Shown here piece by piece: positions 46,619 to 54,666 of a stretch of DNA of 64,000 nucleotides (the first letter of the stretch is position 1; every line of letters starts with the position of its first letter). The translations under genes and the position numbers were made by a program. The DNA lies in assembly GCA_947177185.1 (NCBI GenBank), contig CAMWTJ010000003.1, positions 1 through 64,000 of the forward strand, in the 5' to 3' direction. The stretch comes from an uncultured Porphyromonadaceae bacterium (GTDB lineage Bacteria > Bacteroidota > Bacteroidia > Bacteroidales > Muribaculaceae). The notes below the pieces were generated by a model that saw only the letters and a program-made list of their open reading frames with translations, was not told the DNA's origin and ran no database searches.

Positions 46619-46667
46619 TTATCAGGCATCAGGACCAGCCATGAACTTTTTTTTTAAAAAAAATCAA

Positions 46668-46698
46668 CGGAGAGTGTTGCAATCGGCTACACTCTCCG
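46668..46698. repeat. Perfect 10-bp inverted repeat inside the sigma-gene promoter
   Basis: CGGAGAGTGT (46668-46677) pairs with ACACTCTCCG (46689-46698) around an 11-nt loop. An A/T-rich run precedes it and TATTTATA follows, so it could end the ygiQ transcript. Because the promoter's TTG starts at its left arm edge, it could also be an operator. Confidence 0.65.
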
Positions 46699-46706
46699 TA
46701 TTTATA
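46677..46706 (+). promoter_or_regulatory. Putative promoter of the ECF sigma operon
   Basis: TTG (46677-46679), 19 nt, TATTTATA at 46699-46706, a variant -7 box. The start of transcription would be about 46711, almost at the ATG (46715). The inverted repeat lies across it. Confidence 0.45.
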
Positions 46707-46714
46707 GTACAGAC

Positions 46715-47209
46715 ATGGAAGAAGACAGACTCACATCGACATTCCGACGTATCTCGGAGCGCCTGCGGCTTTCGGCAAGAAAGCTGACCGGCACGTCCGA
46801 CGATGCCGACGACGCCCTGCAGGAAGCCTTCTTCCGCCTGTGGAAGCACCGGCAGACCATACTCAACCACGAACAGGCTGAGCGCATGCTCTACACATCG
46901 GTGCGCAACGCCGGAATCGACATCATGCGCAGGCGCTCGCGTTTCGTCGACGCCGGGGTGCCTGAAACTGCCGACGACGACGAACACGGCGACCGCGACG
47001 ACTTGTTTCGCGAGGTCACCGCACTAATCGACAAATCGCTCTCCGACCGCGACCGACAGATACTCTACGAGCGCGACCGCTTCGGATGGGAGATAGCCGA
47101 CATTGCAGCCGCCCACGGCACAAGCGAGGCCAATGTGCGCATGATATTGAGCCGCGCGCGCAAACACATACGAGAATTATACCGACAACGCCAAAACAAC
47201 GAGATATGA
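46715..47209 (+). CDS. ECF-type RNA polymerase sigma factor
   Basis: A 164-residue group 4 sigma factor with only regions 2 and 4. Region 2 runs from about residue 8 to 75 and includes the core-binding DDADDALQEAFFRLWKHR. Region 4 (about 105-155) has the helix-turn-helix IADIAAAHGTSEANVRMILSRARKHIREL that reads -35-type elements. It overlaps by four bases a small membrane protein that may be its anti-sigma factor and leads an operon encoding two outer-membrane proteins, probably its targets. Confidence 0.92.
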   Translation: MEEDRLTSTFRRISERLRLSARKLTGTSDDADDALQEAFFRLWKHRQTILNHEQAERMLYTSVRNAGIDIMRRRSRFVDAGVPETADDDEHGDRDDLFREVTALIDKSLSDRDRQILYERDRFGWEIADIAAAHGTSEANVRMILSRARKHIRELYRQRQNNEI

Positions 47210-47673
47210 ACCAACAGGAACTGGACCGACTGATAGAACTCTACTTCGACGGTCTGACCACCGAAGCCGAAGAGCACACACTGCGCCACGCCCTGGCCGA
47301 CCCCGCCCACACCGGCGCAGCAGCCGACGAGGCACGCGCCGTGATGGGAGTATTCGCGGCGGCAAGGTGCAGACGCGACTCCGCAGTGCGGGAAACGTCG
47401 CGACCCAAGCTGTGGCGTGCAGCGGCGGCTGTAGTCGCGGCGGCAATCATCGGCGCTGTATTTATGGCGGTTCCGCGGCATACGGAGCGGGAGGCCTCAT
47501 ACATAGCATATCACGACGGCAACACCATCACCGACCCGGAAACCGTCATGGCCATGGCTTTTGCCGACCTCGGCGCCGTGGCACAGGCAGCCGACGCCAT
47601 CGACCACTCTATAGAAGCCAACATAGCCGCTTTCGGCGCCGCACTCAACTCTGAAAACACACTGACACAATGA
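47206..47673 (+). CDS. Single-pass membrane protein, putative anti-sigma factor
   Basis: A 155-residue protein with a helical cytoplasmic N-terminus (MNQQELDRLIELYFDGLTTE, similar in style to anti-sigma zinc-free domains), one membrane helix near 68-86 (WRAAAAVVAAAIIGAVFMAV), and a periplasmic tail. The order sigma then one-pass membrane protein, with an ATGA overlap, is typical of sigma/anti-sigma pairs. There is no FecR or zinc-finger motif, so the assignment rests on context and topology. Confidence 0.68.
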   Translation: MNQQELDRLIELYFDGLTTEAEEHTLRHALADPAHTGAAADEARAVMGVFAAARCRRDSAVRETSRPKLWRAAAAVVAAAIIGAVFMAVPRHTEREASYIAYHDGNTITDPETVMAMAFADLGAVAQAADAIDHSIEANIAAFGAALNSENTLTQ

Positions 47674-48116
47674 AACACGCTACACATCTGATATTCCTGC
47701 TCGCCATGGCACTGGCCGCGCTGCCACTGCGCGCCGCCACTCCGGCCGCCATCAACAGCCTGTTTGACGGACGCTTCAACGATACCCCGGGCGCACGAGT
47801 CACCATGATGGAAAACGGCCGACTCGGCAAACAGTCTGTGCGGGTGTTCAAGAGCCTGAGTATTGAAAATCCCGACAACGACTGCGCCTCCGAAATAGAA
47901 ACAGCCGTGAAACGCGACGGTGCCGCGGCCACATCAAGAGAAGTTCAGTTCCGCGACGGCAAGCTGTACTACGGATTCTACACCTTCCCCGACAAAAACA
48001 AGACGCACCGCTATCTGCTATATCTCAACCAGATACCGGCCGGAGGGACACAACTGATATTGATATACATCGAAAGCTCATTGAGCGCCAAGCAAATAAG
48101 AGAATTACTGAAATGA
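47670..48116 (+). CDS. Secreted protein in the sigma operon, function unknown
   Basis: A 148-residue protein with a signal peptide (ending PLRAA, residue 23). The mature domain is alpha/beta (ARVTMMENGRLGKQSVRVFKSLSI, LYYGFYTFPDKNKTHRYLLYLNQ) and ends in the helix SAKQIRELLK. It resembles a Bacteroidales uncharacterised family (possibly DUF6108, from memory). It overlaps both neighbours by four bases, so it is part of the sigma locus and may sense or assist the barrels. Confidence 0.65.
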   Translation: MKHATHLIFLLAMALAALPLRAATPAAINSLFDGRFNDTPGARVTMMENGRLGKQSVRVFKSLSIENPDNDCASEIETAVKRDGAAATSREVQFRDGKLYYGFYTFPDKNKTHRYLLYLNQIPAGGTQLILIYIESSLSAKQIRELLK

Positions 48117-48988
48117 AAACAATCGCTACTACACTCACACTGCTTGCATGCGCAGCCTGTGCGGCTGCACAAGAGGCGCCGGACACGATAGCCTCCATAG
48201 CCGACGCTCGCGAACTCACCGTGACGCGCACCCCCAACGGTCTTAAAATCGTGGTCGACGGCCGGGCCGAAAACCCCGACTTCTACTACGAATACATGTC
48301 GGAATACGCCACCGACAGCACTACGTCCGCCGGCCCGGCGCTGCACATTCCCATCCTGGGCAATTACATAAAAAGCGGCAACAGCTCATCGACGGGTCGC
48401 TTTCCGCGTGCCGGAGTGCGCCTGAAGCCGGCCTTGTATGCAGGCACGTCAATACCCGTTGGGAACACGCCTATGCTTGCGTCGTTCGAGATTGGACTGA
48501 GCCGCGTGGCCGACTGGCAGCTGCGTTTCTGCAACAGTATGAGCCTGAGCATAGGCGCCGGCCTCGGCTATGTGCAATATGCCGTAGGCGACGGCATGCG
48601 CCTTGACGCCGCCCACCAGCGCCTGCTGCTTGTGCCGCGCGAAGAAGGCACCGCCAAGCACAGCTCGCGCCTTAAGGTGTTCCGCCTGCATTTCCCGGCC
48701 ATGCTCACCGTGCACCTGGGTCGCAAGGCATCCGTATCTGCCGGAGCACTTATAAATCTGAACAGCTATGTGCCGGCCTCTACCTCATACACCATAGGCA
48801 ACACCAGGACACAACAGACCTTCAAGGACCTGCACCAGCGCATACTCACAGCCGACATCACAGCCGAAGCCTACACACCGTGCGGACTTGGCATCTATGT
48901 GCGCTATAGTCAGCAGGGACTGTTCCGCACGGGCTGGGGTCCCGATTTCAAAACCGTTTCCGTAGGTCTAACCTTAAAAATCGACTGA
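48113..48988 (+). CDS. Outer-membrane beta-barrel protein (first of two paralogues)
   Basis: A 291-residue exported protein with a signal peptide ending near CAAAQ, residue 20. Many amphipathic strands with alternating hydrophobic residues and a final strand ending VSVGLTLKID, with a late aromatic residue, indicate an outer-membrane barrel. It shares the segment SRLKVFRLHFPAMLTVHLG with the next gene's SRLKVFSLSFPILFTHHFH, showing a tandem duplication. It follows the secreted gene with a four-base overlap. Confidence 0.75.
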   Translation: MKTIATTLTLLACAACAAAQEAPDTIASIADARELTVTRTPNGLKIVVDGRAENPDFYYEYMSEYATDSTTSAGPALHIPILGNYIKSGNSSSTGRFPRAGVRLKPALYAGTSIPVGNTPMLASFEIGLSRVADWQLRFCNSMSLSIGAGLGYVQYAVGDGMRLDAAHQRLLLVPREEGTAKHSSRLKVFRLHFPAMLTVHLGRKASVSAGALINLNSYVPASTSYTIGNTRTQQTFKDLHQRILTADITAEAYTPCGLGIYVRYSQQGLFRTGWGPDFKTVSVGLTLKID

Positions 48989-48990
48989 AC

Positions 48991-49869
48991 ATGTTTCGCA
49001 AACACATTATAGCACTGCTCATATCCTCTGCGCTGCCGGCCGTTGCTGCTGCCACCGAACAACCCGATACCCTGCTGCATGCACATGCCGCCGACGTCAC
49101 AATCACCGAAACCGTAGCGGGGCTGCGTGTCGACGCCCGAACCGATTCGTTCGCCGTGAGCGTCACCGAACCCTACCCCGCCGATGCCGTAATCAAAAGC
49201 AGCCAAAGCAGCATGCGCACACTCGGCGCCAGACTCGGACACAGCCGGCAGGTGGAGTGGGAACTAATAAGCGGAGGACTCATGTTTGGATTCACAAACG
49301 CTCTGGGAGCGCCGCGCGACGTTGATTTCGAAATGGGAAAATCATTTGAAATCAGCTGGCTCAACACCTTGTCGCTCTCATGCAAAATCAAGTCTATCCG
49401 CAGCCGTGTAAGCGCCGGTATCGGCATCACATGGCGCAACTACCGTACCACCACCGGCATGCGCCTTATCGCGGGCGAAGGCTCGGTGGCCGGTTTTGAG
49501 CCTTTCGACGGCGAGTTCACACCTAAATACTCACGCCTGAAGGTGTTCAGCCTGTCGTTTCCCATCCTGTTTACCCATCATTTCCACATCCCCGGTTTTA
49601 AAGGAGCTGCCATACAGGCAGGCCCGGTACTGAACCTCAACACGCACTCGAGTCTGCAAAGCCGCTGGCTCGACGCCGACGGCCGCAAGCAGACACAGAC
49701 AGTCAACTCCATTGGCCAGCGCCGTTTCACTGTCGACCTTTACGCTTCCGTAGCCCTTTTCGAGGGACTGGGCCTATACGTGCGCTGGTCGCCTCAGAGC
49801 GTGTTGCGCAATTGCCCCGCCCTTGAGGGTTTCACCACGCTTTCCACAGGCTTTATATTGGGGCTGTAG
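48991..49869 (+). CDS. Outer-membrane beta-barrel protein (second paralogue)
   Basis: A 292-residue protein with a signal peptide (ending AVAAA). Strands such as FEISWLNTLSLSCKIKSIRS and RVSAGIGITWRNYRTTTGMRL and the terminal strand FTTLSTGFILGL suggest an outer-membrane barrel. It is a diverged duplicate of the previous gene (see the shared SRLKVF segment, and the QTQTVNSIGQRRF region that corresponds to QQTFKDLHQRI). It lies two bases after it and is the last gene of the sigma operon. Confidence 0.75.
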   Translation: MFRKHIIALLISSALPAVAAATEQPDTLLHAHAADVTITETVAGLRVDARTDSFAVSVTEPYPADAVIKSSQSSMRTLGARLGHSRQVEWELISGGLMFGFTNALGAPRDVDFEMGKSFEISWLNTLSLSCKIKSIRSRVSAGIGITWRNYRTTTGMRLIAGEGSVAGFEPFDGEFTPKYSRLKVFSLSFPILFTHHFHIPGFKGAAIQAGPVLNLNTHSSLQSRWLDADGRKQTQTVNSIGQRRFTVDLYASVALFEGLGLYVRWSPQSVLRNCPALEGFTTLSTGFILGL

Positions 49870-50065
49870 CCGCACGCCCCCTCCTGCATCAGCGCCTCCC
49901 CGCCGCGCCGGCACAATCCGGCACCGGGGAGGCGCTTCGCTATGCTGCGCCGTCGGTCCCCTCTGCCGGCCTATGCCGACAGATAACACTCAACACTTGA
50001 ATTGCAGACACACTCATTATTTATAGTACACTATAAGACCGTGCTAAACTTTTTTATGTAAGCTA
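49870..50065. other. Intergenic region with a strong hairpin
   Basis: GCGCCTCCCC (49892-49901) pairs perfectly with GGGGAGGCGC (49926-49935), with an inner GCCGG/CCGGC stem. There is no T run. It is the likely end of the sigma operon transcript. The rest becomes AT-rich and holds nothing else recognisable before the islet promoter. Confidence 0.6.
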
Positions 50066-50096
50066 TTGCCATGGGCAGTAAAATGTTGTATATTTG
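50066..50096 (+). promoter_or_regulatory. Promoter of the AT-rich islet
   Basis: TTG (50066-50068), 20 nt, TATATTTG (50089-50096), an exact match. Transcription should begin near 50101. Confidence 0.78.
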
Positions 50097-50100
50097 CGGT

Positions 50101-50347
50101 TGACAGAGAGATATCCAATCACAACATTTTTTTAATCAGAAGCGTTATGTTCATCTCGAAGCCGTGAACGTAGGGATTCAAGACATTTAAGAGAGTGCGC
50201 ATAGAGGTTCTCACGCTTACTACGTGGGGTGCAATCGCCATTTATCTTAAAAGGGTATTATCCTGGGCCTCCGACTTCGAACGCGGCATTGCAGTTCCAC
50301 GCTTCGTGTATCATATAACTACTCTTTTGGAACTTGAAGAGCCTATT
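50101..50347 (+). other. Long 5' leader (about 247 nt) of the islet transcript
   Basis: Unlike other genes here, this promoter is far from the first credible start codon. The leader can form small hairpins: GTTCA/TGAAC (50149-50153 with 50165-50169) and CACG/CGTG near 50212-50226. A reading frame open through it (from 50195, beginning MRIEVLTLTTWG) joins the lipoprotein frame but gives no signal peptide at its start, so I treat it as leader. It could be a regulatory RNA element or a remnant of what carried the islet in. Confidence 0.45.
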
Positions 50348-50752
50348 ATGCTTATGAAGCAACTGTCTGTGATGTTGTTAATCCTGATTTCAGTCGGGTT
50401 TACCAACTGTGCGAATCCCACTCCTCCCGAAAAAGAGCTGCTAAAAGAAGGGCCAACGGTGAGTTTTCCGTTCAAACTATATCCAACGGACAATATGTGG
50501 ACTTTTATCAAACTGGATACGCGAAATGGCAAAATGTGGCAAGTGCAATATAGTATAGAAGGAGATGACTACCGCTTTGAAATACCACTAAATACAACTG
50601 CGCTGGCGGACGAATCAATCAGCGGCCGATTTGAACTCTACCCTACGCGAAACATGTTCAATTTCATACTGCTTGATAGAGCAGAAGGCACAAGTTGGCA
50701 AGTACAATGGTCAACAACGCCTGAAAATCAAGCAATCATACCAATCAAATAA
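50348..50752 (+). CDS. Lipoprotein with two tandem repeats
   Basis: A 134-residue lipoprotein: MLMKQLSVMLLILISVGFTNC ends in a lipobox cysteine. The mature part is two copies of a roughly 40-residue unit: FPFKLYPTDNMWTFIKLDT with MWQVQYS, then GRFELYPTRNMFNFILLD with SWQVQWS. The shared core is LYPT-x-NM-x-(T/N)FI-x-LD ... WQVQ(Y/W)S. The family occurs in Bacteroidota but I know no function. Base composition is clearly AT-richer than neighbours. Start codons at 50348 and 50354 are both possible. Confidence 0.75.
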   Translation: MLMKQLSVMLLILISVGFTNCANPTPPEKELLKEGPTVSFPFKLYPTDNMWTFIKLDTRNGKMWQVQYSIEGDDYRFEIPLNTTALADESISGRFELYPTRNMFNFILLDRAEGTSWQVQWSTTPENQAIIPIK

Positions 50753-50782
50753 TCTTCACACTAACCACCGTTATACAATCAA

Positions 50783-51367
50783 ATGAGCAAACTTGTTTCC
50801 ATTGTTGTAATGATGCTTTGTTATATGGCATCTACTGCACAAACAGCAAATGAGCATATGACGTTCAAAGGAGTTCCGATTGATGGCACTCTAAGTGAAT
50901 ACGTGTCTAAAATGAAATCCGCCGGACTATCGTATATCGGCACACAAGACGGCACAGCTTTACTGCAAGGAGGTTTTGCAGGGTTTAAAGGGTGTGTAAT
51001 CAGCGTTTCTACACTCAAAAAATCAGATATTGTCAACACCATCGACGTTCTGTTTCCAAAGCAAAGTGAATGGTCTTCTTTGGAAGAAGACTATCAGAAC
51101 TTAAAAATGATGTTGACTGAGAAGTATGGCGAGCCCTCCGAATGTGTCGAAGAATTCCAAGGCTACAACCCGCCGAGAGATAACAGAGATAAACTGATTC
51201 GGTTACAATCGGATAAATGCACTTACTCAACCTTATTTGAAACCCCAAAAGGAAGTATTAAGCTATCATTAGAATACCACATTTTATATTCCAGCTTTGC
51301 TAAGCTCCAGTATTGGGACAGGATAAATACAGCTGCCGCAAAAGCAAACGCCTTAGACGACTTATAA
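50783..51367 (+). CDS. Secreted protein of unknown function, AT-rich
   Basis: A 194-residue protein with a signal peptide (ending MASTAQ, about residue 20). The mature part begins HMTFKGVPIDGTLSEYVSKMKSAG, then LQGGFAGFKGCVISVSTLKK and LTEKYGEPSECVEEFQ, resembling a Bacteroidales family I recall as uncharacterised. Two cysteines (about 71 and 133) may form a disulfide. The composition is like the preceding lipoprotein gene, 30 nt upstream, so they form one transferred unit. It is followed by a 15-bp hairpin terminator. Confidence 0.75.
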   Translation: MSKLVSIVVMMLCYMASTAQTANEHMTFKGVPIDGTLSEYVSKMKSAGLSYIGTQDGTALLQGGFAGFKGCVISVSTLKKSDIVNTIDVLFPKQSEWSSLEEDYQNLKMMLTEKYGEPSECVEEFQGYNPPRDNRDKLIRLQSDKCTYSTLFETPKGSIKLSLEYHILYSSFAKLQYWDRINTAAAKANALDDL

Positions 51368-51390
51368 TCCTCCCCTATTATACTTTTAAC

Positions 51391-51441
51391 AAAAGCCATA
51401 TTCTTGCCGCACACAACGGGCACAAGAATATGGCTTTATTG
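51391..51441. terminator. Bidirectional terminator closing the islet
   Basis: AAAGCCATATTCTTG (51392-51406) pairs perfectly with CAAGAATATGGCTTT (51423-51437), 15 bp, followed by further T on the plus strand and preceded by A. Confidence 0.88.
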
Positions 51442-51525
51442 CGAAACGCGTCCGGCACATGCAGAGGTGCGCTTTTACAGCCTGCAGTTGCATAGATTAA
51501 GAGCAAGCACGCCACAACATGGCAA

Positions 51526-51558
51526 GAGCGGCCGCCTCCGTGATGGAAGCGGCCGCTC
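51526..51558. repeat. Perfect 10-bp inverted repeat downstream of secDF
   Basis: GAGCGGCCGC (51526-51535) and GCGGCCGCTC (51549-51558) around a 13-nt loop, lying past the secDF stop in the minus direction. A smaller GCTGAC/GTCAGC hairpin is at 51570-51584. It is likely a transcript end, though no T run follows. Confidence 0.6.
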
Positions 51559-51586
51559 AGTATTATGCGGCTGACAGCGTCAGCTG

Positions 51587-54454
51587 TTATTTCTTGGCGG
51601 CACGACGCGAGTCGGAGATGTAAGCCACGGGAGCAGCCACGTAGATTGTGGCAAGCGTGCCTACGATTACACCAAGGAGCATCGCGAACGTGAAGCTGCG
51701 GATAGCGTCGCCACCGAGAATGAAGATGCAGAGCAGCACGAGCAGCGTGGAGCCGGAGGTCATTATGGTACGACCGAGAGTGCTGTTGATCGAAGAGTTG
51801 ATGGTGGTGAAGAAATCCTGCTTGGGATACAGACCCACGTTTTCACGCACACGGTCGAACACCACTACAGTATCGTTTATCTGATAACCGATAACGGTGA
51901 GGATAGCTGCGATGAACGTCTGGTCGATTTCCATAGCGAAAGGCAGAACACCATAGAGCAGCGAGTACAGGCCTATGATGCTGAAGGCTGTGAAGGCCAC
52001 GGCTGCAAGTGCGCCGAGCGAGAACGCCACGTTGTGGAAGCGGAGCAGGATGTAGAGGAACATTGCGATGAGCGAGATGATTACAGCAATGTAGGCGTCG
52101 GTACGCATGTCGTTGGCCACAGTCGGACCCACTTTCTGCGAGCTGACGATACCCTGGCTGGCATCGGTGGTGGAGAACTCAACATCGCTCATGCCTTCGC
52201 GGAGGTAGGGCTTGAGCACGTTGAAGAGTTTGCCGGTGATTTCCTTTTCTGTGCCTTCGTTTTCGTCGTTGATCTTGTAGTTGGTCGATACGCGCACCTG
52301 GTTGGAGCTTTCGATGGTGATAACGCTTACGGAAGCACCTTCGAATTCTGCTGCCAGAGCATCCTGGAGTTCCACGGTGTTGACGGGCTGCTCGAATTTG
52401 ACCACATAGTTGCGGCCACCCGAGAAGTCGATGCCCTGGTTGAGGCCGCGCACGAAGAGCGAAGCCACGACAACGAGCACCAGGATGCCTGCAACTGTGA
52501 AGCTGAGCTTGCGCTGGCCGAGGAAATTGATGTGCGAGTTAACGAACATCTTGCGGGAGATGCCGGTGGTGAAGGTCATGTTCTGGAAAGCGCCGAGCTT
52601 GCTGAACCATGTGAAGAACACGCGGCTGAGGAATACGGCCGTGAAGAACGAGCAGACCAGACCGATAATGAGCGTGGTGGCAAAACCCTTGATGGGACCT
52701 GTGCCGAAGAGCAGCAGAATCACACCGGTGATGATCGAGGTAAGGTTGGAGTCAAAGATTGCGGAGAACGCGTTGCTGTAGCCGTCGGCTATGGCAGTGC
52801 GCAGATTCTTGCCGGCGCGGAGTTCTTCTTTCGTACGCTCGAAGATGAGCACGTTGGCGTCGACTGCCATACCGAGCGAGAGCACGATACCGGCGATACC
52901 GCTCATGGTGAGCACGGCCTGGAACGAAGCCAGGATGCCGAGAGTAAAGAACAGGTTGCAGAGCAGGCAGATATTGGCCACCAGACCGGGTATCACGCCA
53001 TAGAACACCATCATGAAAATCATGAGGAGCACGAGAGCCACGAGGAAGGAGGTGAAGCCTTTTTCAATGGCCTGCTTGCCGAGCGACGGGCCGATAACCA
53101 TATCGCTGATGATATGCACCTTCGCGTCCATCTTACCGCTCTTGAGCACATTGGCGAGGTCCTTAGCTTCTTCAAGCGAGAAATTGCCTGTGATGCTCGA
53201 CGAGCCGCCTTCGATGGCGGTGTTGACGTTGGGAGCGGAGTACACTTTGTCGTCAAGAGCGATTGCCACCTGACGGTTGATATTGGCTGCAGTGATACGG
53301 GCCCATGCGCGTGCGCCTTCGGGGTTCATGCGCATCGACACCTCATTGCCGCGAAGCGGATCGTAATCGCTGCTGGCGTCGCTCACAGCCTTGCCGTCGA
53401 GGGCGGGCTTGCCGCCGGGAGCGCGGAGGGCGTAGAGAGCATAGCCGAGGCTCACTTCCTTGCCGTTGGCGTCGGTGCGCACATCGGGCTTGATGCTCCA
53501 GCGCAGTTTGAGGTCGCTGGGCAGGAGGGTCTTGGCGATGGGGCTGGCCAGGAGTTCGTCGATAGCTGCCATGGCGCGTGCGTCGGGGGCGAAGCCCACG
53601 GTGGCACCGTAGCCGGGGTTCTGCAGAAGCGCCATCAGAGGAGCGGCGTTGTACAGAGTGTCGGCGTTGAGGCGTGCGGCGGTGTTGCCGAGTGCGCCTG
53701 CAATCTGGTCGACGGTGTATGTTTCATAGAACTCAAGGTTGGCGGAACGCTGGAGCAGGTCGCGCACGCGTTCGTGGTCTTTCACACCGGGGAGTTCGAG
53801 CAGAATCTGTCCGTCCTTGCCCTGAAGCACCTGGATGTTGGGCGAAACCACACCGAACTGGTCGATACGGTTGCGGAGCACGTTGGTGGCCGAATTGTCC
53901 ACGCGGTCTTTGACTTCGGCTTTGAGCTTGTCGCGCACGGCATCGTCGCCTGCGCCGGAGTTGACAAGACCCTGGAACACAACCGAGAAATCAGCCTGCG
54001 GACGTTTTGCGCGATAGTCGCTCACGAATGCGCCTACGAAATCGTCTGTTTCGTGGGCGTTTACGGCAGCCTGTGCGGCAGCGATGGACGACTCGAACAC
54101 GGAATCAGTGTCGCCGCTCTTCATGCTGCGGAGCATGTCGGGCATGTCGACCTGCAGGATGACGTTCATACCGCCTTTGAGGTCGAGGCCGAGGCCAACG
54201 CCCCATTTGCGTACGTCGTTGAGGGTGTATCCGAGGTAAACTTTCTGCTCGCCGAGCGAGTCCATGTAGTGTTTGTAAGCCTGGTTGTAGGCAGCGTCGT
54301 CGTTGTCACCGCTCTCAACGAGGGCATACTGCTCTGCTTTCGTTTCATGCTTGCTGGAAATCAGCGAGAATGAAAGATAGAACAAGCACACCACCGCCAA
54401 GAAAACAGCAATGACACCGGCAACGACCGTGCCCAATTTTCCTTTGCTTTGCAT
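51587..54454 (-). CDS. secDF: SecD-SecF fusion protein translocase subunit
   Basis: A 955-residue inner-membrane protein that uses proton flow to pull exported proteins through SecYEG. The SecD half shows GLGLDLKGGMNVILQVDM, the periplasmic P1 domain (RIDQFGVVSPNIQVLQG, ILLELPGV) and the TM4-TM5 motif MAVDANVLIFERTKEEL. The SecF half shows GIDFSGGRNYVVKFEQPV and GYQINDTVVVFDRVREN. Joining both in one chain is usual for Bacteroidota. It is transcribed alone, with a minus-strand TATATTTG (54517-54510) as a possible -7 box. Confidence 0.96.
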   Translation of the reverse strand: MQSKGKLGTVVAGVIAVFLAVVCLFYLSFSLISSKHETKAEQYALVESGDNDDAAYNQAYKHYMDSLGEQKVYLGYTLNDVRKWGVGLGLDLKGGMNVILQVDMPDMLRSMKSGDTDSVFESSIAAAQAAVNAHETDDFVGAFVSDYRAKRPQADFSVVFQGLVNSGAGDDAVRDKLKAEVKDRVDNSATNVLRNRIDQFGVVSPNIQVLQGKDGQILLELPGVKDHERVRDLLQRSANLEFYETYTVDQIAGALGNTAARLNADTLYNAAPLMALLQNPGYGATVGFAPDARAMAAIDELLASPIAKTLLPSDLKLRWSIKPDVRTDANGKEVSLGYALYALRAPGGKPALDGKAVSDASSDYDPLRGNEVSMRMNPEGARAWARITAANINRQVAIALDDKVYSAPNVNTAIEGGSSSITGNFSLEEAKDLANVLKSGKMDAKVHIISDMVIGPSLGKQAIEKGFTSFLVALVLLMIFMMVFYGVIPGLVANICLLCNLFFTLGILASFQAVLTMSGIAGIVLSLGMAVDANVLIFERTKEELRAGKNLRTAIADGYSNAFSAIFDSNLTSIITGVILLLFGTGPIKGFATTLIIGLVCSFFTAVFLSRVFFTWFSKLGAFQNMTFTTGISRKMFVNSHINFLGQRKLSFTVAGILVLVVVASLFVRGLNQGIDFSGGRNYVVKFEQPVNTVELQDALAAEFEGASVSVITIESSNQVRVSTNYKINDENEGTEKEITGKLFNVLKPYLREGMSDVEFSTTDASQGIVSSQKVGPTVANDMRTDAYIAVIISLIAMFLYILLRFHNVAFSLGALAAVAFTAFSIIGLYSLLYGVLPFAMEIDQTFIAAILTVIGYQINDTVVVFDRVRENVGLYPKQDFFTTINSSINSTLGRTIMTSGSTLLVLLCIFILGGDAIRSFTFAMLLGVIVGTLATIYVAAPVAYISDSRRAAKK

Positions 54455-54581
54455 GTGATTGATTAAGTTAAAATATGATTAGAAATTTATATTTCAATAT
54501 TTCGGCTCGCAAATATAGCGTTTTTTCCTGACATTTTCGGCCTGTCGGGACGATTTTCTATATTTTTCGGGGGAAGCGCAC

Positions 54582-54633
54582 GAAAAGCAAGCCCGGACAC
54601 CGGGCCACCCTTTCAAGTGGCCGGATGTCCGGG
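54582..54633 (-). terminator. Terminator after the M3 peptidase operon
   Basis: On the minus strand CCCGGACATCCGGCCAC pairs with GTGGCCCGGTGTCCGGG (54633 down to 54592) with a short loop, followed by T-rich GCTTGCTTTTCG. A long GC stem typical of intrinsic terminators. Confidence 0.78.
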
Positions 54634-54666
54634 TGCGTGTATGGGCCAAAGGCCCTGCGGGTTCAT

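Noticed and set aside
50195..50347. N-terminal extension of the islet lipoprotein from 50195
   Set aside because: It would bury the signal peptide and lipobox in the middle of the protein; the start at 50348 or 50354 gives a normal lipoprotein.
52034..54373. A 779-codon open frame antisense to secDF
   Set aside because: It mirrors a strongly matching SecDF gene, is rich in Glu/Val/His as expected for complements of GC3-biased genes, and has no recognisable domain.
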